DNA from: Augochlora pura
Taxonomy: Eukaryota > Arthropoda > Insecta > Hymenoptera > Halictidae
Direction: 5' to 3'
Assembly (NCBI RefSeq): GCF_028453695.1
Contig: NC_135774.1
Coordinates: forward strand, 24,862,001-24,926,000
Length of the DNA stretch: 64,000 nucleotides
Shown: positions 23,618-34,125 of the stretch, in pieces
Layout: every line of letters begins with the position of its first letter
How positions within the stretch are numbered: position 1 is the first letter of the stretch
The notes under the pieces: model-generated
What the model was told of the DNA's origin: nothing
The model's input: only the letters and a program-made list of their open reading frames with translations
Databases searched by the model: none
Program-made: the position numbers and the translations under genes

Positions 23618-24701
23618 AATATATTTGAAAGGGAAGCGTCCCTTAAAAAGTAAATGCTACCACTAACTTAAAACCAAAACAACTACTAGTGACTAGTGCC
23701 TATCTTAACTTAAACTAGGTACCTGCATTACCTCCACTTTTAAATATTGAACGTAGTGTTGTTTCTTCATTGTTATGTTATATACTTCATGGTTAACATT
23801 TAACCGGTGTAATTAAAATTTCTGTTTGTCATGTTCATTGCTTTTCCATTTTATTGTTCATTATTTTCCTTAAAACTGATATTGATTTATTAATGCTTGC
23901 GATATTGTAAGTCTGTAATTAAATCCAATTCGTAGTTTACCACGAGTCACATAATATTCCACTTCTCAGTTCGACTTGCTACTTCATAACTGTGTTTTAT
24001 TGAACTATTACTCGACATATAAATATTTTGTATACTAATAAGTAAGAATGACCATAAGAAGTCGTAGGGAACTACATTAAATAATACAAAAAACAACTTT
24101 ACTTGTTTTTAAAAACAAATTGAACGTCGACATGCTTGTCTGGGAAACATGGACTGATTAATTGTCACAGCCTAGGGTCTTTTCTCTTCATTTTCCTTCT
24201 CCAATAATACAAACACATATAGGGTAAAAGGCAGCCATTTTAGTCGACCTCCATCACGAATATGTTAGCCTAATCCAAGGAGGGGCTAAATGAGACAACC
24301 CGCGCGAATGTCGCTCAACGGTACAAGAGAGGAGAAAGGTCATTTATATTATCCTAGTATTTCGCGTCTTGTGTGCGGGATGTGAGCACGCTCCGCACTT
24401 CAGTTCCTTCGCACTGAAACTTCAGTATAAAGGAACCGCGTCCGTTATATTTCCCGCCATCTTTCCCTCGCAAACATGCACACATGACGTCGAGCGATAC
24501 TGTCAACTTATACTTTTTCTTCGATACATTTACGTAGTTGAAATCGAATGTCAACGATATATGTATTCCGTTCGTACAGAGCGAAGAATCAGTTATATTG
24601 ACGGTGAAAAATTAATGCGACACAATTGAAATCTGTTGAAAAGATTATGTCAAAGTAAATAATACTTAAAATGTCGTTGTTGCAAAATGAAAGATAGAGA
24701 T
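23618..24701. other. Intergenic region before tRNA-Trp copy 2
   Basis: AT-rich spacer with the right member of the inverted repeat pair (24278-24391). No gene recognised. Confidence 0.4.
24278..24391 (-). repeat. ~115-bp repeat, right copy of an inverted pair
   Basis: The reverse complement reads GCGTGCTCACATCCCGC ... TCGCGCGGGTTGTCTCA ... AGCCCCTCCT, matching 20619-20736 in order. It ends about 310 bp before the tRNA-Trp copy. Confidence 0.7.
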
Positions 24702-24773
24702 TGACCCCGACGTGATTTGAACACGCAACCTTCTGATCTGGAGTCAGACGCGCTACCGTTGCGCCACGGAGTC
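24702..24773 (-). tRNA. tRNA-Trp (CCA), copy 2
   Basis: Identical over all 72 nt to the tRNA-Trp at 19475-19546, with the same strand and the same CCA anticodon. Flanks differ beyond a few bases. An AAAA at 24684-24687 can end pol III transcription. Confidence 0.96.
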
Positions 24774-25510
24774 CACTTGAACGACGCTTCCTGACCGCTA
24801 ATTTTCTGTGTTCAGACATGTAAGTCCGACAACAGAAATCCATCGAAAGAATCATTGAGAACAAACTAAATAATCAACTATGCCAAGAGACGTTGCATTA
24901 TTTTTAAAAGATATAGCAACTGTAATCTCAATGTTTAAATTTCATTTAGAGATTTCTCTATAAAGAAAATATTAAATGTTTCACGACCACGTATCTATGT
25001 ATTTTAAAAGTTGCATGTGTACCAACAGGGTGTGGCTCGTGGTAACATCTTCAGAATGAAACATGGATCAGGCTAGCAGATCATCGAGAAGCATAGAGGT
25101 ACTTTCTCGGCGATTTTTCGGAACAGCTGGCGTTTATTATTATACATGTATATCATTGCCGCTTCCCCTTTCTGAACCGATGACTGTTCAATAATCGACC
25201 CTGTTTACCAGAATGGTCAAGAATGGCTAGCCCCCGGTGATAACAATGGCAACAGGATTTTATCCGAATGCAAGAGCATTGTTTCAAAGCCACAGTTTGG
25301 TAACTACGAGAATACTCATGTTTCTCAAGTCTCTTCTTTTTCATATTACTAAAGATAGTCGTCGTCATAATATCACCTGTTCAATTTAAAATTTATGAAA
25401 TTCTAACTTTGTTCATAGATAATGTTCCTTTACAAAAACGAAGTTATCAACCATGTTACAACCTCAGCATAGTATTCACTAGAACGTCGAAAGATGTCTC
25501 TGATTCCCGA
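24774..25510. other. Intergenic region, nothing recognised
   Basis: About 0.7 kb of unique-looking spacer. The open frame at 25153-25368 minus has no domain features. Confidence 0.4.
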
Positions 25511-25514
25511 CAGT

Positions 25515-25814
25515 TGTAGCGGTAGGCTCGACGCGCCATCTAGAATAACTAGGTTAAGATAAATGTAACTAGGTTAGAGTAAAATATAACTAGTCATTAG
25601 TATAGTTAGTTTTAAGCCCTTAGGTTAAGTTAGTTGTACTCTACGCCTAAGACAAAAGCGCCGTCGACGTGGGTGTTCAGATAGAAAAAACTCTCCCATT
25701 CTTCCTGCAACCGCCCACGCATTAAGGTCTAATAAAGCCTGCTTCACACTCCAACTCTCGTGTCCAGTTATTTCCGAGTGTGCGCACTGAACCACGGTTG
25801 AGAATAGTCCCACA
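25515..25814 (+). mobile_element. Probable solo LTR (300 bp)
   Basis: The sequence starts TG (TGTAGCGG) and ends CA (GTCCCACA). It is flanked on both sides by CAGT (25511-25514 and 25815-25818), a 4-bp target duplication typical of Gypsy-type LTR elements. Inside, AATAAA (in TCTAATAAAGCCTGC) is followed about 30 bp later by TGTCCAGTTATTTCC, resembling an R/U5 junction. No gag or pol lies nearby, so it is read as a solo LTR left by recombination. Which strand the lost element used is inferred from the AATAAA. Confidence 0.6.
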
Positions 25815-25818
25815 CAGT

Positions 25819-27716
25819 TGCTTGTTTTGTTTATTCAATGTGCTTAGGTACATTAATGCTACACAGGTTACGTTAACCTCTAATTTTTAAAGCTAATAAC
25901 ATCTTTCTCATGTCTTTCCGAATGTGTTCCTGGAAGATCTAGTTTTCTTTTGTTTACATTAGGTTATTTTTGTTTTATGTTCGCTTGCTATGGAGGACGA
26001 GGCCCGGCATCTTTCCCGGTTTTAATCTCTCGTATTCATTTCATTCGTACTGATATTACTACATTATTTTCTGCCTCCAGGTACTTATAACACCAATCAA
26101 TTACTATTTTATTATTCTGTTCTCTTATTTCTTGTTTTATCTTTATTCCATCCGTTTTACTAGTTCCTAATTACAGCTTTGCTATTTTATTTTCTATTAA
26201 ATTATTTTATTACTCTTATTATATATATTTTTTGACGGTATGTCAGAGAAACACCTCACAAACCTTTAAAAATTTTATTATTGTTTTAATTATTACTATT
26301 TTGTTGGTGGTTAGTAGCGCCATAGTTGATTAACTTCATTCTCTGCAAATCATAAAAGCTGAAACTGAAGATTATGTAGTCTACTTCCTTGATCTCTTGG
26401 CTGCACTCGTAGCCTGGGACATCTACTATACCCTTTCTGAAAAGTGAATGGTTTGAGAAATTATGGTTAATTCTAATCCTACTTACTAGTCCTAGTGTTC
26501 CTCTACTGTTGCAAACTATGGCTTTTCTCTTACCTTTTATTTGCCTTTTCATATGGTGTTAAAGTATAATGTATACCTCCAGTTCTCTCTCCAAATTTTT
26601 CTTGTCATTTCTTTCATCTCTCGTCAATATATTCTTTAGTTAACAGATTTGTTCTCCCAGTCCCCTCGATGCCTATGTAATCTGCAAGTCATATTACTTG
26701 GTATTTTTATTTATCTTTTATTTAGGTATCTTTTATTAGGTATACCTTCTGCCCTGCTGTTTATTTCTATTATTCATGGGTTAATTACCCCTCTTTAGTA
26801 TGATTTGTCCTGCATTCGCTGAATTGTTCGCAACATCAAAATAGAGTTTGAAATTCTGAATATATTTTTTATTTCAGGATACTCGCTTGCATCGTTTCTC
26901 CCCATCATCTTTTCTGTCTCTAATGCGTCTCCAATTTCTATGTTTCTCCTAATCTGTTGATAACAATTACAATAGCTTCTAGGTTGTGATATACATATTT
27001 GAAAAATTTAAATACTTTCAAATAGCTGTGTCTTTTTCGCCTTGGAGTGTTATCTGTTGAGATTTCTATTTAAATTAATTTTCTATTTAATTTCCGAAGG
27101 ACCCTTTACGTTTCGAGTAGTTTATTTGAAATGCCGGTATATTCATCAGCGCCATCGTTTACATTTTCGCCGAACTAGTTCCGGGGAGCACCTACGTCCC
27201 TTCGAGTCTCCCTCTTGTTTTTCTCATTCCCCTCTGTGATTTTCCCACATTTTTTTTTAGGACGTCGGACGCACCCTAACCTCCCACCGTTTCACCTTTC
27301 TTCCTATTTGAATAGTATTCCCCTCTTTTTCCGCTTCACTTTTTCTTTTCTTCAATGAGCCTTGAGCCCTAGGCGGTTAATAATTAAGAAACTTATGTTA
27401 TATCGCTATACCTTCTAACCACTTTTCCCCTAAACTTTATCATATAACTCCACGCCACGTGTTTTTACCGTTAGTAGGTTCTCCCGCCAATTCCTGGTTC
27501 GAGACGGAACATGGTGAAGCTCCTGCAACAACGTGCGCACCTAATAGGTGTGAACCACGGCGCCGCGTGCCGACGCAACCCATTGGACCTTCAAAGGAGT
27601 CGGTACCACTGTCTTCTTTCGCTAATTACACGAGGCGGATCACGAAGGCCACGAGGAATACGTTCAGTTGGACGCATCGACGTCCATTTATTATTGCAAA
27701 CGGAAGCAAAAATTAA
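25819..27716. other. Pyrimidine-rich intergenic region with decayed retroelement sequence
   Basis: Much of this stretch is T/C-rich on the plus strand, as expected for decayed A-rich LINE coding sequence on the minus strand. Only 26286-26552 can be recognised. No host gene is supported. Confidence 0.4.
26286..26552 (-). pseudogene. Decayed LINE ORF2 C-terminal fragment
   Basis: The 88-codon frame reads SRIRINHNFSNHSLFRKGIV, then YECSQEIKEVDYIIFSFSFY, DLQRMKL. This matches in layout the region after the reverse transcriptase in many insect non-LTR ORF2 proteins (R-x-NHYN-xx-SL-x-RK, then a C-x-C-G ... H ... C-P-x-Y-xxx-R motif). Several of the Cys/His positions are lost here (S, Y, F instead). 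It is a relic, distinct from the LINE at 27.8-33.3 kb. Confidence 0.55.
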
Positions 27717-27798
27717 TGGCAGCGGTGGGATTCGAACCCACGCCTCCGAAGAGACTGGTGCCTTAAACCAGCGCCTTAGACCGCTCGGCCACGCTACC
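27717..27798 (-). tRNA. tRNA-Leu (AAG)
   Basis: An 82-nt class II tRNA on the minus strand: acceptor GGTAGCG/CGCTGCC, anticodon AAG in the loop TTAAGGC, a long variable arm (GTCTCTTCGGAGGC), T loop TTCGAAT, discriminator A. An AAAAA run at 27706-27710 forms the terminator. A LINE is inserted 12 bp upstream of its 5' end, and the 15-bp duplication made by that insertion overlaps the first three bases of the tRNA. Confidence 0.96.
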
Positions 27799-27810
27799 CG
27801 TTGTAGTGTC
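27796..27810 (+). repeat. Target site duplication, left copy
   Basis: ACCCGTTGTAGTGTC is repeated exactly at 33283-33297. The two copies bracket the full-length LINE. The left copy overlaps tRNA-Leu bases 1-3 (complement ACC). Confidence 0.8.
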
Positions 27811-28060
27811 CAGTCGCGTTCGAGTACTTGTACCGAACGCATCGTCGATCTACGGTGCAGAAGCAGTGAATCAAGATAGAGTCGAATAGTGCATCAACTG
27901 CAACAAAGTGCAGTGCAGTGAAGTGCCCATTCATTGAAATCAAGATAGGAAAACACAATAGGATACCGAGAAGAGATCCACGCTCCACCTGCAAGGTGCG
28001 TCGGGGAGCACGTGCCCCCGACACACAATAAACAACCAAAAACACATACACACGGTCGGA

Positions 28061-29572
28061 ATGAGCGGAAAACGCCACCGTGAGGACTCCCCCGAGGACG
28101 CAGCACAAGCTGCGCTTCGCAGGAGAGTAAAAGAATTCGACCGACTAACCGGAACGGACGCATTCCATCGTTTTTTCCGGAACGATAAAAAAACGGCGAG
28201 GCCTAACCTAAGCGCGGCAAGAGCCACGTGGTCATCCAGCGAGTCAATCGCGAACGAAAACAAAGAAAATTCAAGCACGGAATTCATAACCCCGAAGAGA
28301 ACGGCAAAATTAAGAGCCCCAGAAAACAAAAAAAATGAACTAGACACGGGAAACAAGTATACCCCGCTTGCAGAGCGAAACCACGAACCAGAGGACGCCA
28401 TTCCGGCGGGCAGCCACAGCCGCCAGGGGCCGCCGCCCACAAACAGGAGCGCTGCGAACGCTCCCGAAATCAAAACGAGGAAACCCAAACCCCCGCCAAT
28501 AAATGTGTACACCTCGAACACTAAAAACATCATAAAGATATTTAACGAGGCGAAAATCCCAGAGGAGGACTTCTGGGTTAAACAGTCCAACGCGGAATAC
28601 ATCCGAATAATGCCGCAAAAATTGGATGTATTCCACAGAATCAAAAACCTATTAGACGCAGCAGCTCTCCAATATTACACTTTCACTCCCAGGGAAGAAA
28701 GGAAGAAGACTCTGGTACTGAAGGGCATCGGATCAGACTTCACCGAGAAAGACGTAAAAGAATATATTATCAACAAAAACCTCCCCAACCTTGAGGTGGT
28801 CGAGGTCACCAAAATGGCATACGACAGGAACAATAGAAACAAATTCCATTTCATAATTCATATTACACCCAACAGCAAATCACTAGCGCTCACAAACACA
28901 AAATTCATATTACACCAACAGGTAAGATGGGAGAGACTGAGAAAAAAAGGGATCTTCCAGTGCAGAAGATGCCAGCGAATCGGGCATGCCAGCAGCAACT
29001 GCCACCTTAAGTTCAGGTGTGTGAAGTGTGGAAAAGACCATGGCCCAATAGCGCTCGGTGGAGTCTGCGAAATGGATGCACCTGGGAACGACACCCAGGT
29101 GAAATGCGCAAATTGTGGAAACCATGGACACCCGGCGTCCTACAAGGGATGCCCATACTTGTCCATGGCACAAAGCATAAAAAAACAGGCCAACGAGATA
29201 AGGAGAACGTTAAGAAGTGAGAGAACAAAGAAGATGGATCGGTTCACCACTCCGGGCATCTCATATGCAGTAATGGCGGGGAACCAGCACAAACCAAGCT
29301 TCCCCCCTCTACAGAGGGAAATTAATATAGATGAGAGAGTTAACAAGGTAACGCGATACACAAACAACGCAAACACGAGTATTAAACCCCAAATAATAGC
29401 GGATACACACAAAAGTGGACATAATGACAACATCACACAACTTGAGGGCTTACTCAACAGCTTCCGGGATAACATGTTATCCATGATGAAAGACCATCTA
29501 CAAGAAATAGACAAGAAAATCACGAACAACGCCAGAAGAATAGACTACATACTAGACCACCTTGAAAACTAA
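28061..29572 (+). CDS. LINE ORF1, gag-like zinc-knuckle protein
   Basis: A 503-residue RNA-binding protein expected to form ribonucleoprotein particles with the element RNA. The first 150 residues are disordered and basic. A conserved domain follows (about 150-300) with FTPREERKKTLVLKGIG and ENLPNLEVV-like segments typical of the PRE_C2HC family. Then come CCHC-type zinc knuckles: CRRCQRIGHASSNC, the variant CVKCGKDHGP, and CANCGNHGHPASYKGC. The C-terminus (about 455-503) is a probable coiled coil with heptad leucines. The stop TAA overlaps the ATG of ORF2 by one base (TAATG), a stop-start arrangement known from other insect LINEs. Confidence 0.92.
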   Translation: MSGKRHREDSPEDAAQAALRRRVKEFDRLTGTDAFHRFFRNDKKTARPNLSAARATWSSSESIANENKENSSTEFITPKRTAKLRAPENKKNELDTGNKYTPLAERNHEPEDAIPAGSHSRQGPPPTNRSAANAPEIKTRKPKPPPINVYTSNTKNIIKIFNEAKIPEEDFWVKQSNAEYIRIMPQKLDVFHRIKNLLDAAALQYYTFTPREERKKTLVLKGIGSDFTEKDVKEYIINKNLPNLEVVEVTKMAYDRNNRNKFHFIIHITPNSKSLALTNTKFILHQQVRWERLRKKGIFQCRRCQRIGHASSNCHLKFRCVKCGKDHGPIALGGVCEMDAPGNDTQVKCANCGNHGHPASYKGCPYLSMAQSIKKQANEIRRTLRSERTKKMDRFTTPGISYAVMAGNQHKPSFPPLQREINIDERVNKVTRYTNNANTSIKPQIIADTHKSGHNDNITQLEGLLNSFRDNMLSMMKDHLQEIDKKITNNARRIDYILDHLEN

Positions 29573-32500
29573 TGACCCCACACACGAAACACATACAAAA
29601 CAAAACTCAGGCCCTACCTAGGGACACTAACCCAACAGTCAAACTCTGTGCCATTAACGTAAATTCAATAGCATCAAACAAAAGGAGACTAGACCTGGAA
29701 GAATTTGTCAACAGAAACAAAATCGATATAGCACTCATAACAGAAACCAAACTAAACAGCAAACACAAACCAAGCTTCAACAATTACGCATTCATTCGCA
29801 CAGATAGACCGCACGCTAAGAACGGAGGAGGAACTGCAATATTAATAAGCAACAGAATCAGCTTCACACAAATAACATACCCAAATTCCGCACCGAACAA
29901 AGTCATCGAATACACCGCAATTAAAATAAGTTCAAACTCTAACAACAAGCTCTATATTTTCAGCATCTATGCAGCATGCAACAACAAGAAAACATTCATT
30001 TCAGAACTAAATAAAATCTTTGCAGAACATAAGCTATCCGGAAACAGCATTTATTACATATTGGCAGGAGATCTAAATGCACGACACACTAATTGGGGAG
30101 ACCACAGAACAAACGACAGAGGTGCCCTCCTCAACCGCTGGGAGGAAGAGAACGGGATCACCCTCAAAACCACCATCTACTCCTCAGACAAACCCACATA
30201 TCCGAGGACGGGATCATTCCTGGACATATGCATAGCTGACTCCCGCATCGAAATTAAGACTAACGCCGACAGAAAACTCACCACCCTCCCATATGACAGC
30301 GACCACAATGCAATAGAATTCACATTCAATAGCGAAGAAATATTTCAAGGATTCACCCCCCCCAACAGACAAATTTCCCAGACATAACTTCAAAAAGACG
30401 AACTGGAACAAATTTACACAACACCTACTGGACAGATACACAACAAACCTACCAACCGACAGAAATCTTACGATCGAAGAAATTGACACACAAATTCTAA
30501 AAATCGAAGACGCTATTCACGAAACAATAGAAGCCACAGTTCCAAAAATCAACCCCCACACACCCAAAGGCTGCATGAAATATGTGAACAACAAAATCAA
30601 AAAGCTGCAAAACATAAAATCAAAACTAATCACAGAGCTATTTAAGACCAACTCCACAAACTGGTGGCGTAGAAGTCTAATCACGGCAAAAATTAAAAAT
30701 ATAAACAAACACTTAATTAAACTGTTTAGAAACTCTGAAACCGAATACTGGAACGCGAAAGCCAATAGCATCGATTACCGGGATCCGAATAAATTCTTCC
30801 CCAGAATTAACAGCTCCATCAGACACATAGAACCACCAAAAGTGCATAACCTAATCATAGAAAAAAATAACACAGACTTAATTACAGATCAAGTACGGGG
30901 AAATTCCGAGCTCATCGAACATGACAACAAATACATAGCTGCAGACCCAATCTCAAAAATGAATATTATCGGGAAGTACTTTGAATCAGTTAACTCACCC
31001 AGATACACAAACCAGGAAACTGATACCAAAAGACAAGCAGACGCAATAGCGAACGAATTCAAAAAAGCAATCCAACACAACCGATCACACAACGTCACAC
31101 ACACAAAATTTACACGCAATAACCAGGCGCACAACCCCCAACAGAACACCGACTCGAACCTCCATTTACACTCACACACACTAGTCACACTATTGCTCAA
31201 AAAAGCTAGAAATAAAACATCCAGCGGACTGGACAGAATACCTATGATAGCACTCAAACACATACCTCACAAACTAATCATCGAATACACCATAATCTTC
31301 AACAACTGCTTCAACCACTCCTACTACCCCACTAGATGGAAGAAAGCCAAAGTCATACCAATCAAAAAAAAGAACAAAAGCTCCGAAGACCCAGCGAGCT
31401 ACAGACCAATCAGTCTCACCATGAACATTAGTAAAATTTTTGAAAAATTAATCAAAATCCAAATCACAAACCATACCGACTCAAAGAAAATCATCCCAGA
31501 TAACCAGTTTGGATTCAAACATAAACATTCCACAGTACATGCAATTAATAAATTCTCCTCAGACATCAATAGACACCTACTAAATGGCAAACTAGTCGGA
31601 GCAACACTCATCGACCTCGAGAAGGCTTTCGACTCAGTCTGGTTAAACGGACTCACTTACTTACTGAACAAACTCAATTTCCCACGGCCACTGACCCTCC
31701 TAATAACAGACATGATACACGGCAAGTCGTTCGTTACGTGGGACGGGGTGAACACATCGACATTAACATTTAACATACAGGAAGGGTTGCAACAAGGCAC
31801 AGTTACGTCCCCAATCCTATTTAACATCTTTAACAGCGAAATCCTAAACCTATACGATCTAAACACCGGTAACAGCACACACTCAGGAGCATACGCGGAC
31901 GACATGATAGTATATGTAGCAGACAGCAAAATCCCAACAATCCAGGAAAAGCTAAACACCATAGTAAATCAGATATACGCATACTACAAAGAGTGGAACC
32001 TCAAAATAAACCCCGCTAAAAGCGAAACAATACTATTCAGAAAAACGGTAAACGAAATATCGCCGCGCACCGTCCCACACATTAAAAACTTTCAAATCAC
32101 AATACTAGACAAAGACACAACAACCACCTACCCAATCCCCAACAAAGACACAGTTAAATATCTCGGTGTACATTTCGATTACCTATTCCGACTGAACAAA
32201 CACCACACCATACAACTCGCCAAAGCTAAAAACGCCCTGAAATCAAACCACAGAATCTTCTATAACAGACACGTGGAACCGAAAGCCAAGATCATATGTT
32301 ACCAGCTATTAATCCGACCCATTATAGCCTACGCTGCCCCCATCTGGTGGAACGTGGGCCCCTCAGTCATGGAGCAGTATAGAAAATTCGAACGAGCATG
32401 CCTAAAAGCTTGCTTAGGCACATACCGCACAGCCGAAACAAACTACACACATAGAATCAGCAACACAGAAATCTACAACGCAGCTAACATCCCCAGATTT

Positions 32501-32956
32501 GACTCCTTCTGCCTCACACTTACCAGAAACTACTACAGCAGCCTGTACCAGATAGACAACAAACTACTCAACACATTGATAATTAACGACGAATACGCCA
32601 CACTAAGAATGGCGAGGAGCAACTACTCGCCCCCAGAGCTCTTCACCAACCTGGACAGGAAAGGATACATACAAGACGAACACAACATCCCAATCATATA
32701 CCACCTACAAAGACACCGAGCAGATAAAGCAATAAACACCAACATCGAGGACATCCCAAGAAGCAAATGGGTGTACTCCACAGCACTACCTGACTACGAC
32801 GCCAACAACACCGAAAGGCTATCAAAAAGATACTGGTGGCTTCAGGGCGAAGCCAAGCACATGGACGAAATAAGAAGGAGAGCGAAACACAAAAACCAAA
32901 CCAACAGACACAACAACACCACAGGAGGGCCACCGGAAGCCCACACACAAAGATAA
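29572..32956 (+). pseudogene. LINE ORF2, endonuclease-reverse transcriptase with one frameshift
   Basis: The N-terminal part (29572 to about 30355) is an apurinic-type endonuclease: CAINVNSIASNK, the catalytic ITETKL Glu, AGDLNARHTNWG, and the terminal SDHNAIEF. An eight-C run at 30356-30363 shifts the frame, and the protein would otherwise continue directly in the frame that runs to 32956. Removing one base restores about 1127 residues. The reverse transcriptase core contains SGLDRIP, PASYRPISLT, LIDLEKAFDSVW, QEGLQQGTVTSPILF and the catalytic AYADDMIVY (near 31892-31903). The C-terminal domain ends RYWWLQGEAKHMD-like. The shift may be a real mutation or a homopolymer sequencing error. ORF2 begins at the ATG within the ORF1 stop. 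Confidence 0.9.
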
Positions 32957-33282
32957 CAGAATATACAAACAAGCAATAACAATAATACCGCCCCTATAGC
33001 GCCCACCCCGAAACAAGAAACAGTAACGATGGTTTTTTTTCTTTTCATTTTTTCTACCATAGTACAAACTCAAAACCGCTAGTCACACCCCGAACTAGAA
33101 TATAAGATAAAGATCTTAGATAAAAATAAATAACCGCATCCCCAAAACCTAAGTTCGACGAGACGCATCACCTGATGACAAATCGAACATAATTATTTTA
33201 GAGTATAAGTATTTATAAGGAAGTTTGTAGCTTAGACATGTAAATAGATTAAGCAAGAAATAAACTACCTTTTTCAAACCAA

Positions 33283-33297
33283 ACCCGTTGTAGTGTC
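33283..33297 (+). repeat. Target site duplication, right copy
   Basis: Exact repeat of 27796-27810, placed between the 3' end of the full-length LINE and the first base of an older related copy. Confidence 0.8.
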
Positions 33298-34125
33298 GAT
33301 AAATATATATACCATTAACATCAAAGAAGTTATCAAATTGTTTACCGATGCCAAAATTCCAGAAGAAGATTTCTGGGTAAAAAAATCCAACACGGATTAC
33401 ACCAGAGTAATGCCACAGAAGATAAATGTATACTACACTATTAAAAACCTGCTGGACGCAGCGGCTTTACAATATTATACATTCACCCCTAGAGAAGAGA
33501 GAAAAAAAACAATTGTAATGAAAGGAATTGGGCCAGACTACTCTGAGGAAAAGGTGAAAGAGTTCATCAATAACAAAAACCTCCCCAACCTGGAGGTGGT
33601 TGATGTAACTAAACTAATATACAACAAAACTAACAAACAAATTCCATTTTATAATACAAACAGCAAACATCCACAGATTCGACTCCTTTTGCCTAACGCT
33701 CACCAAAAACTATTACAGCAGCCTGTACCAGCTAGACAACAAACTCCACAATTCACTAAAGATAAACGATGACTACGCCACATTAAGGATAGCGAAGAGC
33801 AACAACTCGCCCTAGAGCTCTTCACTAACCTCGATAGAATGGGATGCATCCAAGATGAACACAACATCCCGATCATATACCATCTACAAAGACACTGCGC
33901 GAAAAAGGCAGTAACCACAAACATCAACGATATCCCAAGATACAACTGGGTGTACTCTACAGCACTCCCAGACTCCGAAATGAACAATACAGAAAGACTA
34001 TCCAAAAAATACTGGTGGCTTCAGGACGAAGCCAAACACATGGACAAGATAAAGAGAGCAAAACACAAAAACTAGCAGCCACAACACTAATACAGGAGAG
34101 CCACCAGAAGCCAACACCAACTACC
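33298..34125 (+). mobile_element. Older, truncated and internally deleted copy of the same LINE family
   Basis: From 33298 the sequence aligns with the full-length element from about 28500 (ORF1, for example PEEDFWVKKSN and FTPREERKKT). At about 33664 it jumps to the ORF2 C-terminus, aligning with about 32490 onward (SRFDS-like, HNIPIIYHLQRH, YWWLQDEAKHMD). A short shared AACAT marks the deletion joint. Both reading frames are broken. Divergence from the intact copy is clear at the DNA level. It stops near 34115 and lacks the 3' UTR of the intact element. Confidence 0.85.

Larger units (their letters stand above)
27811..33282 (+). mobile_element. Near-intact Jockey-like LINE (non-LTR retrotransposon)
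   Basis: A 5.5-kb element with a 250-bp 5' UTR starting CAGTCGCG (like many arthropod LINE initiators), a gag-like ORF1, an endonuclease-RT ORF2, and a 3' UTR of about 325 bp ending near AATAAACTACC-TTTTT-CAAACCAA without a long poly(A). It is flanked by a 15-bp exact direct repeat. No RNase H domain is seen. The PRE_C2HC-type gag with zinc knuckles and the overall layout point to the Jockey clade. One frameshift in ORF2 is the only visible defect, so the insertion is probably recent. It sits head to head with tRNA-Leu. Coding strand base use is A/C-rich, unlike host genes. Confidence 0.9.

Noticed and set aside
28340..28636. Minus-strand frames across the LINE (also 27940-28644, 29140-29529, 33700-34005)
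   Set aside because: Shadows of the A/C-rich LINE coding strand; no independent features.
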